Below, piece by piece: positions 34,301 through 40,466 of a stretch of DNA of 51,059 bases; position 1 is the first letter of the stretch, and each line of letters opens with the position of its first letter. The notes under the pieces are model-generated. The model did no database searches and was not told the origin of the DNA. It saw only the letters and a program-made list of their open reading frames with translations. The DNA comes from Streptomyces californicus (GTDB lineage: Bacteria > Actinomycetota > Actinomycetes > Streptomycetales > Streptomycetaceae). A program made the translations under genes and the position numbers. The stretch is from NCBI RefSeq assembly GCF_000717645.1, contig NZ_JNZZ01000035.1, forward strand, positions 1-51,059, written 5' to 3'.

Positions 34301-34406
34301 CAAGCGCGCCCTGGCCGACGCGGTCCTCGGCAGCGGGGAGAGCGCCCTCACCGAGCTGAGCGACCGCGACCTCGCGGACCTCGTGGCCCTGCGGAGGCCC
34401 GCATGA
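31380..34406 (+). CDS. SNF2/HepA-family helicase
   Basis: A Swi2/Snf2-type DNA translocase of 1008 residues. Residues 1-530 are an N-terminal domain seen in bacterial SNF2 proteins paired with SWIM genes. The ATPase core begins near 540: LRDYQLRGLAWLDRM, motif I DDMGLGKT (near 567), motif II DEAQHVKN (near 658), motif III LTGTPVENNLSELW, and motif V/VI HFDRWWNPAVEEQ then DRAYRIGQ. The ATG at 31380 is preferred over the GTG at 31371 because AGGGGG then has the correct spacing. The stop overlaps the SWIM gene start (ATGA), so translation is coupled. Role: ATP-driven remodelling of DNA or protein-DNA complexes; the target is unknown. Confidence 0.92.
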   Translation: MTTGTRAGGPGGAEGAPRSADAARLLRRAALFLPGAVPRDGRIAFWDPDGEDDAPGRFAEEPEPVGAPFGAADAGARRDPVPYTPGRLTVVRADPAAGPGEVRAAESPVALLTVEDALPLLVRARHLATAHPATRCWGAAALHALHLVARGRLLPGLTADGHDAWRAGPRDAEDVAHLRAVAAALPPEGHAAPVPGAGAPRLPDPEALVGAFLDAVADTLPRTPAAAYAMGAPFAAREAQHLPHAAAWAVEVASGLDAGVRISLRLDLSAYELFDTSDTSAPTAAREEAEDGGGAGRTASGGDPAARRAAAAVVQVHSLADPTYVVDAAALWGGAAGEPFGPRAQVDAVLAVRRAARVWAPLERLLGQPVPDVLAITEDELYELLSDGGSRLAAAGVEVHWPRELARSLTATAVVRPAPGSATDGTSFFDAEHLFAFDWQLSLGDERLTEAEMDALAEAHRPVVRLRDQWVVVDPALVRKARKRELGLLDPVDALAVALTGSAEVDGERVDAVPAGALAALRTRILDQDAVIAPPPGLDATLRDYQLRGLAWLDRMTSLGLGGCLADDMGLGKTITLIALHLHRAHPSPTLVVCPASLLGNWHREINRFAPGVPVRRFHGADRTLGDPDGGFVLTTYGTMRSSAAELAAQSWGLVVADEAQHVKNPHSSTARALRTIPAPARVALTGTPVENNLSELWALLDWTTPGLLGPLKAFRARHARIVESTDTAAGLGNEEAVERLSRLVRPFLLRRRKSDPGIAPELPPKTETDHPVSLTREQATLYEAAVRETMAHIEAAEGIARRGLIMKLLTSLKQICNHPAQYLKEEPTRLVGRSGKLALLDELLDTILSEDGSVLIFTQYVSMARLLSAHLASRAIPSQLLHGGTPVAERERMVDRFQSAEVPVFLLSLKAAGTGLNLTRAAHVVHFDRWWNPAVEEQATDRAYRIGQTQPVQVHRIVAEGTVEDRIGELLESKRALADAVLGSGESALTELSDRDLADLVALRRPA

Positions 34407-35758
34407 GCCCCCGCCCGACCAGCGGTACCGCCGCCCGCAGGTCCGCGCCGCGCGCCAGGATCGGCCCGGACGACCTGCGGCGCACCTTCGAGGCGGTGCC
34501 CGCCCGCGCCTCCGCCGAGGGCGAGCCCTTCGCGGCCAGCTGGTGGGGCCGGGCCTGGGTCGACGCGCTGGAGTCCCTGTCCATGGACGAGGCCCGCCTC
34601 GCCCGCGGTCGCGCGTACGCCGACGACGGCCAGGTCGCGGCGATCACCGTCACCCCCGGCCGGGTCGTCGCCTACGTGCACGGCAGCCGGGCCCGTCCGT
34701 ACCGGGCCGAGCTGCGGCTGCGCACCTTCGCCGACCCCGGCTGGGAGGCCCTGCTCGACGCGGTCGCCGCCCGGCCCGGCCAGCTGTCCGCGCTGCTGGC
34801 CAAGGAGATGCCGCACTCCCTGTCGCGTACGGCGGAGGAGGCCGGGGTCCGGCTGCTGCCCGCCGCCGACGACCTCGACCCCAGCTGCACCTGCCCCGAC
34901 CACGGGCGGCCCTGCAAGCACGTCGCCGCCCTCTGCTTCCAGACGGCCCTGCTCCTGGACAGCGACCCGTTCGTCCTGCTGCTGATGCGGGGCCGGGGCG
35001 AGCGCGAGCTGCTGGACGCCCTGGGCCGGCACAACGCGGAGCACTCCGCCCGCGAGCGCCCCGCCGCCCCGGGCCTCTTGTCGGTCGCCGCGCGCGACGC
35101 CTTCGCCGTGCGCTTCCGGGCCCCGCTCCCGGCGCCCCTGCCCGCCCCGCCGCACCCCGGCCAGCCCCCGTCGTACCCGGACCTCCCCGGCGCCCGCGAC
35201 CCGCTGGGCCTGGACCACCTCGCCACCGACGCCGCCGCCCGCGCCCACGCCCTGCTGACCACCGGCCGCGATCCGCTGGCCGGGCTCACCGCGTGGCAGG
35301 ACGCCGTGCGGCTCGCCGCCTCCCGCCCGACAGCCGGACTCACCGCCACCACCCGTGCGCTCTACCGGGAGCTGGCGTACGCCACCGGCCGCACCACCAC
35401 CGACCTGGCCCGCGCGGTCGCCGGCTGGCGGCAGGGCGAGGCGGAGGGCCTGGCGGTCCTGGAGACGCCCTGGGACCCGCCGGCCGGCCCCTTCGACCGG
35501 GCCAGGCCCGCCCTCGCCGCCGCCGGGCACCCCCGCTTCACGCCCCGGCGCAACCACCTGACCCACCCGGGCGGCTCGCTCCAGCTCCGCTTCGGCCGCG
35601 ACATGCGCTGGTACGGCTACGAGTCCGACCCCGGCGCCGAGGACTGGTGGCCGCGCGCCGCCCCGGACCCCGACCCGGTGACCGTCCTGGAGGCGCTGCT
35701 GGCGGGTGACCGCGTCCCGGAGGCCACCGGGGACGACGACCCCCACTACGTACGGTAA
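34403..35758 (+). CDS. SWIM zinc-finger protein coupled to SNF2 helicase
   Basis: A 451-residue protein with a SWIM zinc finger: CTCPDHGRPCKHVAALC at residues 162-178 gives the CxCx(n)CxH ligands C162, C164, C171 and H173. Upstream, residues 45-140 form the conserved block that precedes the finger in this family (ASWWGRAWVDALE, RGRAYADDGQV, ELRLRTFADPGWEALLD). The C-terminal half is Pro/Ala-rich with helices. SWIM fingers bind DNA or protein partners, and SWIM proteins are typically encoded next to SNF2 helicases. The start ATG overlaps the helicase stop. Direct complex formation with the helicase is inferred from this coupling. Confidence 0.9.
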   Translation: MSPRPTSGTAARRSAPRARIGPDDLRRTFEAVPARASAEGEPFAASWWGRAWVDALESLSMDEARLARGRAYADDGQVAAITVTPGRVVAYVHGSRARPYRAELRLRTFADPGWEALLDAVAARPGQLSALLAKEMPHSLSRTAEEAGVRLLPAADDLDPSCTCPDHGRPCKHVAALCFQTALLLDSDPFVLLLMRGRGERELLDALGRHNAEHSARERPAAPGLLSVAARDAFAVRFRAPLPAPLPAPPHPGQPPSYPDLPGARDPLGLDHLATDAAARAHALLTTGRDPLAGLTAWQDAVRLAASRPTAGLTATTRALYRELAYATGRTTTDLARAVAGWRQGEAEGLAVLETPWDPPAGPFDRARPALAAAGHPRFTPRRNHLTHPGGSLQLRFGRDMRWYGYESDPGAEDWWPRAAPDPDPVTVLEALLAGDRVPEATGDDDPHYVR

Positions 35759-35801
35759 AACCCGTGGCCGGAGGGGAGTTGCCGCTGTTAGCGTCCTCGA
35801 C

Positions 35802-36533
35802 GTGGCGAAACTCAATCAGATCATCGCAGTGGAGAAGGGCGTCAAGACCAAGGCGCACCAGGACCTGACGGCGGCTCATCACGGGCTCCAGAAGGCGGCG
35901 TTGCTGGCCGGGATCTCCCGTACCTACCAGCCCAAGGACGAGGAGGGCGAGCAGCTTCCGCCCGAGTCGACGCTGGTCCAGGTCAAGGCGGAGGACGTGC
36001 TGCGGCAGACCGCCGCCACGCTGACCCGCCTCTTCGATGTGACCGCCACGAAGGACTGGGCGAACTGCTCGGCCCGCGCCGATGTGAAGGTCGACAGCCG
36101 GGTGCTGGTGAGCGAGGTGCCGGTGGCGTACCTCCTCTTCCTGGAGAAGCAGCTGACCGACCTCAACACCTTCGTCCGCAAGCTGCCGGTGCTGGACGCG
36201 GCCGAGGCGTGGGTGCAGGACCCGTCGACCGACTCCTGGAAGACCGAGCCGGTTCGTACGCTCCGCACCAGGAAGGTGCCCCGCAACCACGTGAAGGCGG
36301 AGGCCACCGAGAAGCACCCGGCGCAGGTCGAGGTGTACTACGAGGACGTCCCGGTCGGGTACTGGACGACCGTCAAGTTCTCCGGGGCGCTGCCCGCGCG
36401 GCGCGTCAACGAACTGCTGGACCGGATCGAGAAGCTCCAGCAGGCCGTGAAGTTCGCCCGCGAGGAGGCCAACGGCGCGGAGGTCACCGACCAGCGGGTG
36501 GGAGATGCGGTATTCGGTTACCTCTTCGGGTGA
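35802..36533 (+). CDS. Conserved protein of unknown function (DUF7873-like) upstream of tRNA-like RNAs
   Basis: A 243-residue soluble protein without signal peptide or membrane segment. It begins MAKLNQIIAVEKGVK and ends DQRVGDAVFGYLFG, which I recall as a conserved actinobacterial family now called DUF7873; I am not certain of the number. The middle is a mixed alpha/beta domain: KAEDVLRQTAATLTRLFDVTATKDWANC, a hydrophobic helix YLLFLEKQLTDLNTFVRKL, then EVYYEDVPVGYWTTVKFSGALPARRV. The C-terminus is a charged helix (NELLDRIEKLQQAVKFAREEAN). No catalytic motif is recognised. Start GTG at 35802 has TAGCGT (35789-35794) at leaderless distance. Its stop is about 50 nt before the first of two tandem tRNA-like RNAs on the same strand, so it is the best candidate for a functional partner, although it is not a Ro/TROVE protein. 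Confidence 0.7.
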   Translation: MAKLNQIIAVEKGVKTKAHQDLTAAHHGLQKAALLAGISRTYQPKDEEGEQLPPESTLVQVKAEDVLRQTAATLTRLFDVTATKDWANCSARADVKVDSRVLVSEVPVAYLLFLEKQLTDLNTFVRKLPVLDAAEAWVQDPSTDSWKTEPVRTLRTRKVPRNHVKAEATEKHPAQVEVYYEDVPVGYWTTVKFSGALPARRVNELLDRIEKLQQAVKFAREEANGAEVTDQRVGDAVFGYLFG

Positions 36534-36581
36534 CCGACCATGGATTCCCCGGCCGCCGATGACGGTGACCGGGGTGCGCGA

Positions 36582-36713
36582 GGAGCGCAAGCTGAAACTG
36601 AGGCTTGTCGTGAAAGCGCGGTCCCAGTGGAGGTTCGACTCCTCCCTCCGGCACGGGCCGGAGTAGCCCAAGTCGACAGAGGCAGACCGCCGTCAATCTC
36701 AGACTCTTGCTCC
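36582..36713 (+). ncRNA. tRNA-like RNA A: circularly permuted tRNA fold, Y RNA (YrlA)-like
   Basis: All parts of a tRNA are present in permuted order. CGGTC (36619-36623) is the 3' side of an anticodon stem, CCAGT a 5-nt variable loop, GGAGG-TTCGACT-CCTCC (36629-36645) a consensus T-arm, and CTCCGGC (36646-36652) the 3' acceptor strand. After ACGG come GCCGGAG (36657-36663), the 5' acceptor strand, T8-A9, a D-arm GCC/GGC (36666-36683) and GACCG (36685-36689), which pairs with CGGTC; one extra C-G pair extends it. Outside, CTGAGG/TCTCAG (36598-36603 with 36697-36702), TTG/CAA with a bulged C, and GCAAG/CTTGC (36587-36591 with 36706-36710) close a terminal stem. This is the layout of bacterial Y RNAs, whose ends form a Ro-binding stem capped by a tRNA mimic. 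A permuted tRNA gene is the alternative; no anticodon loop is encoded contiguously. Confidence 0.72.
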
Positions 36714-36716
36714 AGA

Positions 36717-36865
36717 CTCAGCATGCGCCGCCGATCGCCGGATCGAACGGGCCCGGGCCCGCGCGCGTCGAGATGCCGGTTCAAGTCCGGCCCGCAGAGC
36801 TCCGATCTGCGGTGGTCCAAAGGCAGGACGCGACGACATCATGACTGACCCGGACCCTTAAACGT
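36717..36865 (+). ncRNA. tRNA-like RNA B: second permuted tRNA fold in tandem
   Basis: A second element with the same order and different sequence. CGTCG (36766-36770), a 4-nt variable loop AGAT, T-arm GCCGG-TTCAAGT-CCGGC (36775-36791), 3' acceptor strand CCGCAGA (36792-36798), a 7-nt loop, 5' acceptor strand TCTGCGG (36806-36812), T8-G9, D-arm GTCC-AAAGGCA-GGAC (36815-36829) with the invariant GG, G26, then CGACG (36831-36835) pairing with CGTCG. Acceptor, D, T and anticodon stems are all perfect. Outside pairing is possible between GGGCCCGGG (36749-36757) and CCCGGACCC (36849-36857) with one mismatch, or between TCAGCATG (36718-36725) and CATGACTGA (36840-36848). GATCGAACG (36741-36749) resembles the Ro-binding motif of bacterial Y RNAs. 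The stems do not pair with element A, ruling out a normal tRNA spread over both. Confidence 0.72.
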
Positions 36866-36894
36866 GCCGGCGTGCGAGATGGGCGGCAACCACA

Positions 36895-36925
36895 GGGCCC
36901 GGAGGCCGGCTACGCCTCCGGGCCC
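36895..36925. terminator. Terminator after the tRNA-like RNAs, overlapping the peptidase gene end
   Basis: GGGCCCGGAGGC (36895-36906) pairs perfectly with GCCTCCGGGCCC (36914-36925) around a 7-nt loop that holds the minus-strand TAG stop. It can end both the ncRNA transcript and the convergent peptidase/aminotransferase transcript. Confidence 0.7.
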
Positions 36926-37557
36926 GCTCCCGTCTCCGACGCCTCCGCCGATCCCAGCGAGACGCCCCGGCCCGCGAAGAACCGCTCGAACTCCGCCAAC
37001 GGCAGCACGGCCGCCCGTGTCCCGGCATCCGTCCCCGACGGATTGTGGAAGTGGACGCCCGCCCCGTCCGCCGTGCGCGCGGTCACCAGCACCAGATGCC
37101 CGCCCCGTCCCGGAGCGGGCCGCTCCGGATGCCGGATCCCGTAGTGGACGGAGGCCAGCACGGTCCGGCCCGCGTCCAGCAGTCCGGGGATCCCGGTCAC
37201 GTCCAGGTGCCGGTGCACCGTGGCCTCACGCCCGTACACCTCGCTCACGTACTCCGCGAAGGGCGCGTAGACCAGGCCCCGGATGGTGCCGTCCGCGTCC
37301 TCCGTGTACGCCCCGTACTTCAACGCCCCGTCCCGCAGCGCGAACAGCGAGGGGGCGTCGGCGCCGAGCGCCATGCGCAGACAGGTCATCCCGCACAGAT
37401 GGCCTGCCCAGCGCGCGTACTCGGCGGGCGAACCGGCCCCCGATCCGGCCCAGCCGGGGTCCTCGGCCGGATCGAGCCCGCCCTCCACGATCGCCCCCAC
37501 CAGCTCCGGAGTGGCGAACTGGGTGTGCACGGGGACGGAGCAGAGGGCACAGGTCAC
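36910..37557 (-). CDS. C39-like papain-fold peptidase
   Basis: A 215-residue protein with a papain-like catalytic pattern. WAGHLCGMTCLRMAL (50-64) supplies the nucleophile Cys55, GRGGHLVLVTA supplies His154, and VHFHNPSG supplies Asn172, the Cys-His-Asn order of the peptidase C39-like superfamily. The N-terminus MTCALCSVPVHTQF holds two more cysteines and the Gln-Phe motif that often places the oxyanion residue near residue 13. There is no signal peptide, so it acts in the cytoplasm unless the N-terminus is processed. Start GTG overlaps the aminotransferase stop (GTGA), so the two are translated together. The substrate is unknown; a role in peptide maturation or amino-acid-linked chemistry is only suggested by coupling. 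Confidence 0.82.
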   Translation of the reverse strand: MTCALCSVPVHTQFATPELVGAIVEGGLDPAEDPGWAGSGAGSPAEYARWAGHLCGMTCLRMALGADAPSLFALRDGALKYGAYTEDADGTIRGLVYAPFAEYVSEVYGREATVHRHLDVTGIPGLLDAGRTVLASVHYGIRHPERPAPGRGGHLVLVTARTADGAGVHFHNPSGTDAGTRAAVLPLAEFERFFAGRGVSLGSAEASETGAGPEA

Positions 37558-38765
37558 TGGCGATATCCGTTCAGGAAGCGGCCGATGCGGCTGATCGCCG
37601 CGTCGAGATCATCAGCGTACGGAAGGGTCAGGATGCGGAAGTGGTCCGGGCGCGGCCAGCTGAAACCGGTGCCCTGCACCACCTGGATCTTCTCCCGCAG
37701 CAGCAGGTCCAGCACGAACTTCTCGTCGTCCACGATCGGGTGGACCTTCGGGTCGATGCGCGGGAAGGCGTACAGCGCGCCCTTCGGCTTCACGCACGAG
37801 ACGCCGGGGATCTCGTTCAGCCGCTCCCAGGCGCGGTCGCGCTGCTCGTGCAGCCTGCCGCCCGGCGCGACCAGTTCCCGGATGGACTGCCGGCCGCCGA
37901 GCGCGGCCTGGATGGCGTACTGCGCGGGCGCGTTGGGGCACAGCCGCATGGAGGCCAGCATGGTCAGGCCCTCCAGGTAGTCGCGGGCGTGCTGCCGGGG
38001 GCCGGACACCACCAGCCAGCCGGAGCGGAATCCGGCCACCCGGTACGTCTTCGAGAGCCCGCTGAAGGTGAGGCAGACCAGGTCCGGGGCGAGAACGGCG
38101 GCGCTGTGGTGCTCGGCGCCGTCGTACAGGATCTGGTCGTAGATCTCGTCGGCGAACACCATCAGGTTGTGCCGCCGGGCCAGATCGAGGATGCCTTCGA
38201 GGACCTCGCGCGGATAGACCGCGCCGGTGGGGTTGTTCGGGTTGATGATCACGACGGCCCTGGTGCGGTCGGTGATCTTCGCGGCCATGTCGGCGAGGTC
38301 CGGATTCCAGTCGGACTCCTCGTCGCAGACGTAGTGCACCGCCTTGCCGCCCGCGAGGGTGGTGACCGCCGTCCAGAGCGGGAAGTCCGGGGCCGGGATC
38401 AGCACCTCGTCGCCGTCCTCCAGCAGCGCCTGCACGGCCATGGAGATCAGCTCGGAGACCCCGTTGCCGAGGAAGACGTCGTCCACGCCGATCCCGGTCA
38501 GCCCCATGGCCTGGTAGCGCTGGACCACCGCGCGCCGGGCCGAGAGGATGCCGCGCGAGTCGGTGTAGCCGTGGGCCTGCGGCAGCATCCGGATCATGTC
38601 CTGGACGATCTCCTCGGGAGCCTCGAAGCCGAAGAGCGCGGGGTTGCCCGTGTTGAGCCGGAGCACGCTGTGGCCCGCCTCCTCCAGGGCGTTGGCATGC
38701 TCGATGACCGGGCCCCGGATCTCGTAGCAGACCTCGTTGAGCTTGCTGGACTGCCGGAACTCCAT
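37554..38765 (-). CDS. Alanine-type aminotransferase (AlaA-like, PLP-dependent fold type I)
   Basis: A 403-residue class I/II aminotransferase. The PLP lysine is K239 in LTFSGLSKTYRVAGFRSGW. Cofactor and substrate features include the HGYTDSRGI segment, the LGNGVSELI phosphate-binding loop, PDFPLWTAV, the Asn of NPNNPTGAVYP and the Asp of MVFADEIYDQI. The sequence resembles E. coli AlaA-type pyruvate aminotransferases, with the characteristic SSKLNEVCYEIRGPV N-terminus. It probably interconverts pyruvate and alanine with glutamate; related enzymes use other amino acids. Start ATG at 38765 has GGGAGG six bases upstream; the longer frame covers the operator region. It is divergent from the HxlR regulator gene, which likely controls it. 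Confidence 0.9.
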   Translation of the reverse strand: MEFRQSSKLNEVCYEIRGPVIEHANALEEAGHSVLRLNTGNPALFGFEAPEEIVQDMIRMLPQAHGYTDSRGILSARRAVVQRYQAMGLTGIGVDDVFLGNGVSELISMAVQALLEDGDEVLIPAPDFPLWTAVTTLAGGKAVHYVCDEESDWNPDLADMAAKITDRTRAVVIINPNNPTGAVYPREVLEGILDLARRHNLMVFADEIYDQILYDGAEHHSAAVLAPDLVCLTFSGLSKTYRVAGFRSGWLVVSGPRQHARDYLEGLTMLASMRLCPNAPAQYAIQAALGGRQSIRELVAPGGRLHEQRDRAWERLNEIPGVSCVKPKGALYAFPRIDPKVHPIVDDEKFVLDLLLREKIQVVQGTGFSWPRPDHFRILTLPYADDLDAAISRIGRFLNGYRQ

Positions 38766-38793
38766 GCGCTGCCTCCCGAGCCGAATTGCGGTA

Positions 38794-38843
38794 CTTGGTT
38801 TTACCAAGCTTGAGCTTGGAAAGTCCAACAACATGTCTAGACT
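38794..38843 (+). promoter_or_regulatory. HxlR promoter and operator cluster
   Basis: TTGGAA (38816-38821), a 16-bp spacer and TAGACT (38838-38843) form a promoter ending seven bases before the HxlR ATG at 38851. Two inverted repeats overlap it: CTTGG-TTTTA-CCAAG (38794-38808) and TTGGA-AAG-TCCAA (38816-38828), the second covering the -35 box. They share the half-site TTGG and lie between divergent genes, so autoregulation and control of the aminotransferase operon are likely. Confidence 0.6.
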
Positions 38844-38850
38844 GCGTCGC

Positions 38851-39543
38851 ATGCCACGTCAGCAGCAGCCGCCCGCACGCCCCGCACGCCGCCGGAGCTA
38901 CGACCAGTTCGACGCCACCGCCCGCGCCCTCGACTCCGTCGGCGACCGGTGGACGCTGCTGATCGTCCGTGAACTGCTGGGCGGCCCCCGCCGGTACACC
39001 GACCTCCACGCCGACCTGCCCGGCGTCAGCACCGATGTGCTGGCCTCCCGCCTCAAGGACATGGAGCAGGGCGGACTGGCGCTGCGCCGCAAGCTGCCGC
39101 CCCCCTCGGGCGCTTCGGTCTACGAGTTGACCGAGCACGGCCACGGCCTGCTGCCCGTCCTCACCGCCCTCGCCGCCTGGGGAGCGCCCGCCCTCGCCGA
39201 GCGCCGCCCCACGGACGCGGTCCGGGCCCACTGGTTCGCCCTGCCCCTGCTCGGCGCTCTCGCCGGACTCACGGGCGGGGGCGTCCTCGAAGTCCGGCTC
39301 GACGAGGGTGCGTTCCACCTCCATGTGGGCGGGGGAGCGGGGGCGGTGGTGCCGGGCGCCGAGGCGTACGGAGCGGTGTACGGGTACGGCCCCGCCGACC
39401 GCCCCGACGCCCGGATCGCCCTGGACGCGGAGGTCTGCCTGGAGCTGGCGCGGGGCGGGACGACCTTCGCGGAGGCGGTGAAGGGCGGCCGTGCGGAGGT
39501 GACGGGGGAGGGGCCGCTGGCGGCGGAGCTGCGGGGGGAGTGA
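38851..39543 (+). CDS. HxlR-type winged-helix regulator with C-terminal domain
   Basis: A 230-residue transcription factor. Residues 12-105 form the HxlR winged helix: ARALDSVGDRWTLLIVRELLGGPRRYTDLHADLPGVSTDVLASRLKDME, then the wing and GASVYELTEHGHGLLPVLTALAAWG. Residues 125-230 form a further domain (APLGALAGLTGGGVLEVRLDEG onward) seen in some actinobacterial HxlR proteins and resembling an SCP2/sterol-carrier-like fold. The ATG at 38851 lies seven bases after a TAGACT box, so the mRNA may be leaderless; a second ATG at 38833 is upstream in frame. It probably represses itself and the divergent aminotransferase gene through the TTGG half-sites between them. Its effector is unknown. Confidence 0.88.
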   Translation: MPRQQQPPARPARRRSYDQFDATARALDSVGDRWTLLIVRELLGGPRRYTDLHADLPGVSTDVLASRLKDMEQGGLALRRKLPPPSGASVYELTEHGHGLLPVLTALAAWGAPALAERRPTDAVRAHWFALPLLGALAGLTGGGVLEVRLDEGAFHLHVGGGAGAVVPGAEAYGAVYGYGPADRPDARIALDAEVCLELARGGTTFAEAVKGGRAEVTGEGPLAAELRGE

Positions 39544-39554
39544 CCGGCCCGCCT

Positions 39555-39700
39555 CTCGACAGCGCCGGCCGGGCCCCGGGCCGCTTCGGGGGAGCGGCTG
39601 CCCCTCGACAGCGTCGGCCGAGTCCCGGGCCGCCTCGGGAGAGCGACTGCCCCCGGCCGCCCCTCTCCGGTGTCGGCCGAGCCCCGGGCCGCCTCTCCAC
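39555..39700. repeat. Three imperfect tandem repeats of about 49-59 bp
   Basis: The 213-bp gap after the HxlR gene holds three copies sharing the core GTCGGCCGAG and CCCGGGCCGCCTC. Copies begin at about 39555 and 39604 (period 49), and a third repeats the core at 39672 (59 bp after the second copy's core). Each copy can fold into a CG-rich stem. No coding frame fits; it could affect termination or be a decaying repeat. Confidence 0.6.
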
Positions 39701-39756
39701 GGGGCCCCGGCCGCCCTTTCGCGCCGCCCGCCCGCCGGACCGGTGATGATGGGACC

Positions 39757-40404
39757 GTGCGATTCGAACCGATCACCCGGGAACGGCTGGCCCGCGAACT
39801 GGCGCGGTACGGCGACGGTCGATCCGCCGCCGACGGCGGGTCCCGGCTCGCGTTCGGCATCGACGGGGCGCCGGCCGCCCGCACCGGTGAGACGGCCGGC
39901 CGCCTGGCCGAGGAGCTGGGACTGCTCGGCCGCTCGGTCCTCGTCGTCCCCACCGAGGGCTTCCTGCGCCCGGCGAGCCTGCGCTACGAGTACGGGAAAC
40001 GGGACCCGGACGCGTACCTCGACGGCTGGTACGACACCGGGGCGCTGTGGCGCGAGGTGTTCGGGCCGCTGGAGGCGGGCGGTTCCGGCCGGGTGCTGCC
40101 CGACCTGTGGGACCCCGTGACGGACCGGGCCACCCGTACCCCGTACCGGCAACTGCCCGAGGGCGCGGTCGTGATCGTGCACGGGCCGTTCCTGCTGGGG
40201 CAGTGGTTCCCGTTCGCGCTCGGCGTCCATCTGCGGCTCTCCCCGGGCGCGTTGCGGCGCCGGACGGCGGAGGACGAACGCTGGACCCTGCCCGCCTTCG
40301 CCCGGTACGAGGACGAGGTCGGGCCGGCGGAGCGCGCCGACGTGGTGGTGCGGGCGGACGACCCGTCGCGCCCGGCCTGGACGGGGCTGCCCGGGGCCGG
40401 GTGA
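39757..40404 (+). CDS. Uridine kinase-like protein with degenerate P-loop
   Basis: A 215-residue protein of the uridine kinase/phosphoribulokinase-like fold. The P-loop position reads GIDGAPAARTGETAGR, lacking the usual Gly-Ser-Gly-Lys-Ser/Thr, so nucleotide binding is doubtful. Downstream elements of the fold remain: VLVVPTEGFLRPASLRYEYG, an Asp/Tyr-rich loop DPDAYLDGWYD, VVIVHGPFLLGQWFPF and the final helix FARYEDEVGPAERADVVVRADDP. Similar altered P-loops occur in other Streptomyces members, as I recall, so the change is probably not a sequencing error. Start GTG at 39757 has no clear Shine-Dalgarno. Its role is unknown; a binding or regulatory function is possible. The tandem repeats lie immediately upstream. 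Confidence 0.75.
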   Translation: MRFEPITRERLARELARYGDGRSAADGGSRLAFGIDGAPAARTGETAGRLAEELGLLGRSVLVVPTEGFLRPASLRYEYGKRDPDAYLDGWYDTGALWREVFGPLEAGGSGRVLPDLWDPVTDRATRTPYRQLPEGAVVIVHGPFLLGQWFPFALGVHLRLSPGALRRRTAEDERWTLPAFARYEDEVGPAERADVVVRADDPSRPAWTGLPGAG

Positions 40405-40466
40405 GCCCGCGGCCCCTGCCGCGCCGCCCCCCCCCGCCGCGCAGGCTCCCGCCGCGCCGGCCTTCG

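Noticed and set aside
36657..36799. An ordinary tRNA formed from the 5' half of element A and the 3' half of element B
   Set aside because: Acceptor strands GCCGGAG and CCGCAGA do not pair, nor do GACCG and CGTCG. Each half pairs only within its own permuted element.
36582..36865. A two-piece (permuted) tmRNA
   Set aside because: No tag reading frame ending in ALAA-like residues and no pseudoknot set is seen, both elements have D-arms that tmRNA lacks, and two copies in tandem would be unexpected.
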